From Cryobacterium sp. PH31-L1 (GTDB lineage Bacteria > Actinomycetota > Actinomycetes > Actinomycetales > Microbacteriaceae): a DNA stretch of 64,000 bases. Below are positions 58,087 to 64,000 of this stretch, piece after piece. The notes below the pieces were generated by a model, which worked only from the letters and a program-made list of their open reading frames with translations, was not told the DNA's origin and searched no databases. Positions within the stretch are counted from its first letter, which is position 1. Each line of letters starts with the position of its first letter. The stretch covers positions 124,001-188,000 of the forward strand of contig NZ_JASISM010000005.1 in assembly GCF_030063145.1 (NCBI RefSeq), in the 5' to 3' direction. The position numbers and the translations under genes are program-made.

Positions 58087-58938
58087 TCACCACGGTGCCT
58101 CGAGTTCGTCGAGGTCTTCGTACACCTGCGTGATGGCGGCGATGCGCCTGCGGGTTTCGCGCACGTGTGCCCCCATCGCGCCCGTCGCGAGCAGGTTGAT
58201 CAGGCTCATCGCAGTGGCGTAGCTGTCGAAGGCCGAAGCGCTATCGATCGGGCATTCCAGCCAGACCGCCGCGCCGTCGGCATGTTTGCGGGCAGACGGG
58301 TCGGCGATCAGCACGAGCGGAATCCCCCGCCGCTGGATCGCCGCGACCAGCTGCCCGAAGCCCGCAGTGCGGCGCCGAAAACCGAGCAGAACGACCACGT
58401 CGTGCGGGCCGAGGCCGGCCAGATCCTCACCGATCGACTGCCCGGGCAGCGGCGCAAGTCGTACGCTCTGGCAGGCCTGGGCGAGTTGCTGGCGCAGGTG
58501 CAAGGCCAGCGGGTAGCTATTGCGCAGCCCGATCACGACGACGTTGCCGGCGTGCGCGATCAGCCGAGCCGCGGCATCCAGTCGGCCGTCTTCGAGGTTC
58601 TGCAGCAGCCGGCGCAGGTTCTCCTGCTCACCCTCCAGGTGCGCGGCCAGACGCGACGGCGTACCGGCGGATGCTCCCGGCCCACCCACCGGGGCGCCGT
58701 GACTGCGCAGGGTGCGCGCGTGTTCGCGAACCTCGGCGGAATCCTGAAAGCCGAGCCGGCGAAACAGCCGCGACACGGTGGCCTTGGACACACCGCTCAG
58801 CCGGGCCAGCTCGGACGCGTTATAGACCGCGAGATCACTCAGATGATCGAGGAAGAAATCGGCAACCCGCTGCTCCTGCGGCGATAACTCGCCGTAGCGA
58901 CCGTCGATGCGCTGCCCGATGTTCATCGTGTCCGTCAC
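58087..58938 (-). CDS. RpiR-family regulator of the purine genes
   Basis: A 283-residue regulator with an N-terminal RpiR helix-turn-helix (SPQEQRVADFFLDHLSDLAV, NASELARLSGVSKATVSRLF) and a C-terminal SIS domain (VVVIGLRNSYPLALHLRQQL, DVVVLLGFRRRTAGFGQLVA), which usually binds a phospho-sugar or metabolite. The GTG overlaps the allC stop. Position in the catabolic operon suggests pathway-specific control; TGAAAC/GTTTCA palindromes nearby are candidate targets. Confidence 0.85.
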   Translation of the reverse strand: MTDTMNIGQRIDGRYGELSPQEQRVADFFLDHLSDLAVYNASELARLSGVSKATVSRLFRRLGFQDSAEVREHARTLRSHGAPVGGPGASAGTPSRLAAHLEGEQENLRRLLQNLEDGRLDAAARLIAHAGNVVVIGLRNSYPLALHLRQQLAQACQSVRLAPLPGQSIGEDLAGLGPHDVVVLLGFRRRTAGFGQLVAAIQRRGIPLVLIADPSARKHADGAAVWLECPIDSASAFDSYATAMSLINLLATGAMGAHVRETRRRIAAITQVYEDLDELEAPW

Positions 58939-60209
58939 CTCAAAGCCGCACGTGCGTCGAACTCGGAGTCCATCTCGTCCGCGTCGTACTGGTCGGCCAG
59001 GGCCAGTACCGCTGCTTCGAACGCATCAAGCGCGACAGCCACGTCGGCCTCGGTGACCGATTCGTCGGGGTGGTGACTGACGCCGCCGAGGCAGCGCACG
59101 AACAACATGCCGATGTCGGTGAGCGCCGCGATCGCCATGGCGTCGTGGCCGGCCATCGAGAACAGCGTCGGCGACGACTCACCACCAGCCAAGCGGATGC
59201 CGGTCGCCACGGCCGCCCGCAGGTGCGGACTGCAGTGCGCGGCCGGCGCGCCATGAGTCTGAACGCTCGTCAGCGTCAGCCCTCGACGTTCGCAAATTTG
59301 CTCCGCCGTCTGCTCGATCAGGGCCCACGCCCGGTCACGTTGCGGATCAAACTCGCCGCGCAGGTCGAGACTGAACTCGACCCGGCCCGGAATGACATTC
59401 ACCGCGTCGGGAAAGAGCGCGAGGTGACCGACCGTGCCGATGAGTTTGGCTTCGCGCGCGATGCTCTCGATCGCAAGAATGACCTCGCTCGCCCCGGCCA
59501 GGGCATCTCGGCGCAGCGCCCACGGGGTGCCGGAGTGCCCGGCAGCCCCCTCGATCACGACCTGGAACCGTCGGGCTCCGGCGATCGACGAGACGACGCC
59601 GAGCGCGAGGCCGGCGTCGTCGAGTACCGGGCCCTGTTCGATGTGCGCTTCGAGGTAGCCGATGAGTTCGACCGGGGTGCGCGCCGCCTCGCCGATCAAC
59701 GCCGGGTCGAGGCCAAACGCACGGTAGGCCGCGTCGAGGCTCACACCGTTCGCATCGAGCAGGCCCCACCACTCGTTCTGCCAGGTTCCGGCGAGGGCGC
59801 GGCTGCCGAGCAGGGTGGTGCCGAATCGGGTGCCCTCTTCGTCGCCGAAGGCGGCCACCTCAAGGGCGAACGGTAGGGGGCGACCCGACAGCGCGAGGCG
59901 TTCGGCCACGGCGATGGCGAGCAGCACCCCGAGGATTCCGTCGTACCGGCCCGCCGCAGGAACCGTGTCGAGGTGCGAACCGAGCAGCAGCGCGGGTAGC
60001 CCTGGGGCGGCTCCTTCGAGCCGACCGCACTGGTTGCCCGCGGCATCCTGCCAGGTGGCCAGGCCGGCCGCGGTCATCCACTCGGCGGCGAGGGCGTTCA
60101 CTGCGGCGTGTTCGGGCGAGAGGTAAACCCGCTCGATCAGGGCGTTCGGAAGGGAGCTGTGCCGCGCGAGCTCATCGCAGCGGGCGAGAATGCCGGCCGC
60201 AGTCGTCAC
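58935..60209 (-). CDS. allC: allantoate amidohydrolase
   Basis: A 424-residue M20-family metallohydrolase that converts allantoate to ureidoglycine, ammonia and CO2. Metal residues are in GSHLDTVPAAGRYDG (His, Asp), FGDEEGTRFG (two Glu) and EAHIEQGPVL. Related N-carbamoyl-amino-acid hydrolases share these motifs; the pathway context favours allantoate. It overlaps its neighbours by 4 nt on both sides. Confidence 0.88.
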   Translation of the reverse strand: MTTAAGILARCDELARHSSLPNALIERVYLSPEHAAVNALAAEWMTAAGLATWQDAAGNQCGRLEGAAPGLPALLLGSHLDTVPAAGRYDGILGVLLAIAVAERLALSGRPLPFALEVAAFGDEEGTRFGTTLLGSRALAGTWQNEWWGLLDANGVSLDAAYRAFGLDPALIGEAARTPVELIGYLEAHIEQGPVLDDAGLALGVVSSIAGARRFQVVIEGAAGHSGTPWALRRDALAGASEVILAIESIAREAKLIGTVGHLALFPDAVNVIPGRVEFSLDLRGEFDPQRDRAWALIEQTAEQICERRGLTLTSVQTHGAPAAHCSPHLRAAVATGIRLAGGESSPTLFSMAGHDAMAIAALTDIGMLFVRCLGGVSHHPDESVTEADVAVALDAFEAAVLALADQYDADEMDSEFDARAALR

Positions 60210-61453
60210 AGGGCATCCTGTCGGGCGTTATCGGCGTACACGTCGTAGGCGGCGCCCACACCGCTGCCACCGACAACGGATGCCCCGGCGCGGCGCAGCA
60301 CCTGCTCGAGCGCGGCCAGGGTGGTCAGCACGGTGTCTTGGCGGGCGTTGTAGCCCATGGTTCCGATGCGCCAGATTTTGCCGTGCAGCGGACCGAACGA
60401 GGTCCCGATTTCAATGCCGAAGTCGTTCAGCAGGGCGCCGCGCACACTGTCGCCGTTCACGCCGTCAGGAATCACGACGGCGACGACGTTGTTCATCTTG
60501 TGCCCGAGGTCGCCAAACGTATCGAGGCCGAGACCCTGTACGCCGGCCAGCATCGCCGCACCGTGCCGACGGTGCCGCGCAACGGCCTGCGGCAGCCCTT
60601 CGTCGACCAGTAGGCGGGCGCATTCGCGGGCACCGTAGAGCATGGTCGTGGCCTCGGTGTGGTGATTGAGCCTCTTCGGACCCCAATAGTCGAACAGCAT
60701 CGACAGGTCGAAGTAGTTGGACCGGATCGGGTTGGCATTCGCCACCTCCCCCGGTTCGCGCAGCCCGGCCTCGATGCTCCTGCGGGCGTTGATCACGCCC
60801 GCGGCACGTGGCGAGAACGTCGACGGCGCCGACCCGGACGGACCGGCCAGGCATTTCTGCAGGCCGGCGGTGACGGCGTCGAGGCCCCAGGCATCCGTTT
60901 GCACCGTATTGCTGCCGAGCGAGGCGGTGACGTCGGTGTAGAACAGCACGCCGTGGCGGGCGCAGATCTCGCCGAGTTCGTCGAGCGGCTGCATCATGGT
61001 GGTCGACGTGTCGCCGTGCACGATGGCGAGCAGTTTCGGGCGGGTCTCGGTGATGGCCTGTTCGATCGCGGTGGGGGTGAAGACCTGGCCCCAGGGCACT
61101 TCGCGCACGTGCACCTCGGCGCCGGCGCGTTCGGCGATTTCGCGCAGCAGATGGCCGAAGCGACCGAAGATGGGCACGAGCACGCGGTCGCCGGGTTCGA
61201 TCAGCGAGACCAGGGCGGCCTCGATGCCGGCCCGGGCGGTGCCGTCCACGAGCAGCGTGTGCTCGTTCGTGGTGCCGAAGACGGTGCGGTACAGCGCTTG
61301 CGTCTCGGTCATGTAGCCGGTCATGGCGGGGTCGTACTGGCCCACCAGTTGGGCCGCCATGGCGCGGAGCACTCGGGGATCGGCGTTGATCGGGCCGGGA
61401 CCCATGAGAAGCCGCGCGGGCGGGTTGATCGGAAGGCTGGAAATGTGTTTCAC
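60206..61453 (-). CDS. pucG: (S)-ureidoglycine--glyoxylate aminotransferase
   Basis: A 415-residue class V PLP aminotransferase. The PLP Lys is in VTAGLQKCLAGPSG and the N-terminus LLMGPGPINADPRVLRAMA is typical. Closest role by context is PucG, which transaminates ureidoglycine with glyoxylate after allantoate amidohydrolase. Alanine-glyoxylate aminotransferases share the fold. The GTG start follows GAGGGA. The 98-bp upstream gap holds the TGAAAC-N4-GTTTCA palindrome. Confidence 0.85.
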   Translation of the reverse strand: MKHISSLPINPPARLLMGPGPINADPRVLRAMAAQLVGQYDPAMTGYMTETQALYRTVFGTTNEHTLLVDGTARAGIEAALVSLIEPGDRVLVPIFGRFGHLLREIAERAGAEVHVREVPWGQVFTPTAIEQAITETRPKLLAIVHGDTSTTMMQPLDELGEICARHGVLFYTDVTASLGSNTVQTDAWGLDAVTAGLQKCLAGPSGSAPSTFSPRAAGVINARRSIEAGLREPGEVANANPIRSNYFDLSMLFDYWGPKRLNHHTEATTMLYGARECARLLVDEGLPQAVARHRRHGAAMLAGVQGLGLDTFGDLGHKMNNVVAVVIPDGVNGDSVRGALLNDFGIEIGTSFGPLHGKIWRIGTMGYNARQDTVLTTLAALEQVLRRAGASVVGGSGVGAAYDVYADNARQDAL

Positions 61454-61466
61454 TCCCTCGGCATGG

Positions 61467-61482
61467 TGAAACAGGTGTTTCA
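61467..61482. promoter_or_regulatory. operator candidate upstream of pucG
   Basis: TGAAACAGGTGTTTCA is a perfect 6-4-6 palindrome ending 14 bp before the pucG start. Additional TGAAA/TTTCA half-sites occur at about 61446-61453, 61508-61513 and 61538-61543. TGAAA-type half-sites are common in RpiR-family operators, so the RpiR protein encoded at 58087 is the likely ligand. Inferred. Confidence 0.5.
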
Positions 61483-61551
61483 GGTGCTCATTTTAGGCAG
61501 CAGACATTTCACGCACGTTACGGGAATGTCGCAGTACTGAAACCGGGTGGC

Positions 61552-62748
61552 TCAGGAGAGCACTCCGGCCAAATCGGAGGCGGCATCCACGAGCGCCAGG
61601 TCGCTGAACCTCGGGCCAACCAGACACAGCCCGAGCGGTGCACGGCCCACCGACAGCAGCGGCGCCGACAGGGCCGGGTAGCCGCCGATTGCGGCCAGGC
61701 AGGTCAATGCGAGGGTGGAACTGCGGGTGCGATCGAGGCGTGCCGGGTCGTTGTCGCGGTGGGGCGCGGTCGACGTGGTACTCGGCAGCAGCAGGACCCG
61801 GTCGTTCAGAATGTGGTCCAGCCGTTCGCGGGCGACACCGAGCACGCCCCGGGCCGCACGGTCGGCGCTGCCGGTGACCTGCGACGCCCAGGCGAACCGT
61901 GCGGCCACGTCGGGCCCCAGTACGCCGGGGTGCGCGCGCACCCACCCGCCGTGGATCTGCCAGGCCTCGGCCGCCTGCACGGTACGAAAGGCCCGGAACA
62001 GGGCTGCGATATCGCCGACGTCGACGAGATCGACCGGCAGTCGGCTGGCAGTGCCGAGAAACGCCGCCTGCACGTCGTCCTCCAGACCGAACACAACGGA
62101 TGCCGCCACCACATACTTCTGCGGCGCAATACGTTGCAGGTGCGATTCCACTGACGCGTCCACGGCCGCCCGAAGCACGACGGGGCTGCGGGTGAGCCAG
62201 CCCACCGCATCGAACCGTGGCGCGAGCGGCAGCAGTCCACTGCGATTCACGGCGTCCTGGGTGCTCCGAAGGCCCCACAAACCTTGGTACGACGCGGGCA
62301 CGCGGATGGACCCAGCGGTGTCGGTGCCGAGACCGATGTCGGCGTGGCCGAGCGCGACCGCTGCGGCAGGACCGCTCGACGACCCGCCGGGCAGGCCAGC
62401 GGGCACCCGCGGGTTCGGCGGGGTGCCGTAGTGCACGTTGGCTCCGGCGATGCTGTAGGCGAATTCGTCGGTCTGAGCGATACCGCGCACACTGGCGCCG
62501 GCGCCGAGGAGGGACCGCAGGGCCGGGGCGCTTTCCGTCGCAACGGACTGCTCGCGCAGGTACTCCGGAATGCCCGCGCCAACAGCAAAACCGGCCACGT
62601 CATAGAGGTCTTTGACGGCGACGGTCAAACCGTGCAGCGGGGCGCCGGTTTCGCAGCCGGATTCGCTGCCGATCAGCGGGTTGCCGAGTACCCGCCAGAC
62701 GCTGGTGTCGAAGGCCGGCACCGCTGCCGAGCGCGCCGAATCAACCAC
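61552..62748 (-). CDS. amidase signature family protein
   Basis: A 398-residue amidase. The Ser-cisSer-Lys triad is visible: Lys in TVAVKDLYDVAG, cis-Ser in PGGSSSGPAAAVA, and nucleophile Ser in GTDTAGSIRVPAS. The substrate cannot be assigned. Its place between a formamidase-type gene and ureidoglycine catabolism suggests a ureido or amide compound arising from allantoin. Its GTG overlaps the fmdA stop by 8 nt. Confidence 0.85.
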   Translation of the reverse strand: MVDSARSAAVPAFDTSVWRVLGNPLIGSESGCETGAPLHGLTVAVKDLYDVAGFAVGAGIPEYLREQSVATESAPALRSLLGAGASVRGIAQTDEFAYSIAGANVHYGTPPNPRVPAGLPGGSSSGPAAAVALGHADIGLGTDTAGSIRVPASYQGLWGLRSTQDAVNRSGLLPLAPRFDAVGWLTRSPVVLRAAVDASVESHLQRIAPQKYVVAASVVFGLEDDVQAAFLGTASRLPVDLVDVGDIAALFRAFRTVQAAEAWQIHGGWVRAHPGVLGPDVAARFAWASQVTGSADRAARGVLGVARERLDHILNDRVLLLPSTTSTAPHRDNDPARLDRTRSSTLALTCLAAIGGYPALSAPLLSVGRAPLGLCLVGPRFSDLALVDAASDLAGVLS

Positions 62749-63826
62749 GAAAGTCGGCTACTCGAATGCGGGCGTGCACGCCGGTGACCCGGTCGACCAC
62801 CTGCGAGATGTTGAAGTCGGTCGCGGCGCTGAGATAGGCGTAGGCGAGGGTGCGATCCATGCCGTAGCGGGCGGCGAGCAGGTTGATTGCCGCCCGCACG
62901 CACTCGCGCACGGCCTCGTCGAGGTCGACGTTCAGCCCGGTCGGCACGAGAAAATCCTTCGTCTCGGCGAGTGGGCCGACGATCAAGCCGAACTTGGCGA
63001 GGGCATCCGCCTGGCTGATCACGTCGAAACGTACCCTGACGCGTAGGGAGGCCTCCATGGCCGTCAGGGCGACCTCGCCGTCGCCCTGGGCGAAGTGTGG
63101 GTCGCCGACGTAGGCGAGTGCGCCGGGAACCTGCACCGGCAGGTACAACGACGACCCGACGGTGAGCAGATTGATATCGAGGTTGCCGCCGTGCGAGCCC
63201 GGCGGCACGGAATGCGCCCGCACGTCGCCCGCGACGGCGACGCCCATGATGCCGAGGAACGGGTTCAGGGGAAATCGCACCACCCGGTCGGCGCCGGGAT
63301 GGAGCGGCAGTGTGCCCACCTGACGGCCCTCGAATTCCTCAACGGCCGCGAACACGCTCACATTTTCGGTACCGAGCGGATACTCGCCCGGCAGGGCGCC
63401 GCGACCGTGCCGGTTGGAGATGATTCCGTAGGGCACGCGTGGTGTCGCCTCGAGCACGGTCATTTTGAGCAGGTCGCCGGGCAGGGTCCCGCTCACGTGG
63501 ATCGGGCCCGTTACTACGTGCGGGCCGTCGCTGCCCGGGTCGCGGTCGATGTCCGAGGCGGCCAGTGCGACGGCGTCGTCGAGTACGAATTCGCGCGGCA
63601 CGCCGTGTCGGCCGAAGAACGCGGCCGGGTCGCGGCCCTGATCTTCGAGCACACCCTCATGGCTGATGGTGTCGATGACGACCTCGTCGCCCGACTCGAC
63701 GGTGATCACGCCGACGTCATTCGCGCAGGGCAGACGACCCCAGAGCACGGTATTGATCGTCGCCGGAAGGTAGTGCGTGGAGCCGATGTTGCCGCGCTGC
63801 GGCTGGAGAATCAAAGCGGACATCAT
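62741..63826 (-). CDS. acetamidase/formamidase family protein
   Basis: A 361-residue FmdA/AmdA-family amidohydrolase. Family segments include VTGPIHVSGTLPGDLLKM, SVPPGSHGGNLDINLLTVGS and GDPHFAQGDGEVALTAMEA. It releases ammonia from small amides. It is the first gene of the minus-strand purine operon and overlaps the amidase gene. Its natural substrate in allantoin-derived nitrogen metabolism is not known to me. Confidence 0.85.
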   Translation of the reverse strand: MMSALILQPQRGNIGSTHYLPATINTVLWGRLPCANDVGVITVESGDEVVIDTISHEGVLEDQGRDPAAFFGRHGVPREFVLDDAVALAASDIDRDPGSDGPHVVTGPIHVSGTLPGDLLKMTVLEATPRVPYGIISNRHGRGALPGEYPLGTENVSVFAAVEEFEGRQVGTLPLHPGADRVVRFPLNPFLGIMGVAVAGDVRAHSVPPGSHGGNLDINLLTVGSSLYLPVQVPGALAYVGDPHFAQGDGEVALTAMEASLRVRVRFDVISQADALAKFGLIVGPLAETKDFLVPTGLNVDLDEAVRECVRAAINLLAARYGMDRTLAYAYLSAATDFNISQVVDRVTGVHARIRVADFRG

Positions 63827-64000
63827 GGCCTTCCAGACAAGCAGCGTGCCGAAGGATGCGTCGAGCGGCGCATCGTTGTTGATCCGGCGGGGGCCAGGCC
63901 GAATCGGTGCGCATCTTCACGCGTCAGGGTAGTAAATATTGGTGCTCTATCTGCGAGCGTATAGCGCCACGGCCAGTCACCCCCGTGGTGGGGGGATCAT
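63827..64000. other. upstream region of the fmdA-type operon
   Basis: 174 bp to the window edge without a supported gene. It should hold the promoter of the minus-strand operon; the AT-rich stretch around 63930-63945 is the best place for a -10 region. A CCCC/GGGG dyad lies near 63982-63996. Nothing else is assignable. Confidence 0.3.

Noticed and set aside
1-64000. Prophage, insertion sequence, integrase or tRNA attachment site
   Set aside because: No transposase, integrase, phage structural gene or tRNA was recognised; gene order is that of conserved chromosomal blocks.

Overview
The window reads as a high-GC actinobacterial chromosome, most likely a motile, carotenoid-pigmented member of the Microbacteriaceae (Cryobacterium/Leifsonia-type). 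This rests on GC-rich codon use with frequent GTG starts, the garA-ftsR-MerR neighbourhood, a complete C50 carotenoid operon with heterodimeric CrtYe/CrtYf cyclase and CrtEb, an actinobacterial-type flagellar cluster without P- or L-ring genes, SufU/SufS, and ClpS followed by a DUF2017 gene. I see no rRNA, tRNA, CRISPR array, transposase or prophage. LAYOUT. 1-4282: minus-strand housekeeping genes (two MerR regulators, a GarA/OdhI-type FHA protein, a CDP-alcohol phosphatidyltransferase, a NUDIX hydrolase, apt). 4292-10605: a MarR regulator divergent from idi-crtE-crtB-crtI-crtYe-crtYf-crtEb, seven tightly overlapping genes predicted to make a decaprenoxanthin-type C50 pigment; a palindrome lies between the divergent genes. 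10639-11016: a small S4 RNA-binding protein. 11092-44432: a flagellar regulon of about 33 kb. The minus-strand block flgB-flgC-fliE-fliF-fliG-fliH-fliI-fliJ-P60-fliK-flgD-flgE | flbD-motA-motB-fliM-fliN-fliO-fliP-fliQ-fliR-flhB-flhA-flhF-like-csrA builds the basal body, export gate, motor and hook. Then come fliD-fliS-fliT-like, four full flagellin genes, a 113-residue mini-flagellin and a FliA/WhiG sigma factor (all minus), and divergent flgN-flgK-flgL-fliW (plus). Six sites match a sigma-28-like promoter T[TAG]AC-N15-[GA][CT]CGATAG. All five flagellin-type leaders carry a hairpin with a CAUGGAUG loop and a second CANGGANG element on the Shine-Dalgarno sequence, the arrangement expected of CsrA targets; csrA and fliW both lie in the window. 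The flgB leader has two further hairpins that share a CGGAU loop. 44546-48723: sufU-sufS (minus), clpS-DUF2017 (plus), and a pyridine nucleotide-disulfide oxidoreductase. 48995-63826: a purine-catabolism island. The plus strand carries a FAD subunit, a fused 2Fe-2S/molybdopterin hydroxylase, allantoinase, a urate oxidase interrupted by one in-frame TAG, and guanine deaminase. The minus strand carries fmdA-type amidohydrolase, amidase, ureidoglycine aminotransferase, allantoate amidohydrolase, an RpiR regulator, OHCU decarboxylase and 5-hydroxyisourate hydrolase. Together these would take guanine and xanthine through urate to allantoin, allantoate and ureidoglycine, if the urate oxidase lesion is bypassed or is a sequencing error. 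MOST INTERESTING: the repeated CsrA-type leader elements across five flagellin loci and the flgB operon, the mini-flagellin that keeps those elements, a predicted leaderless fliM transcript, the single-stop urate oxidase, and an oligomer (CGGATGC) far more frequent than base composition predicts.
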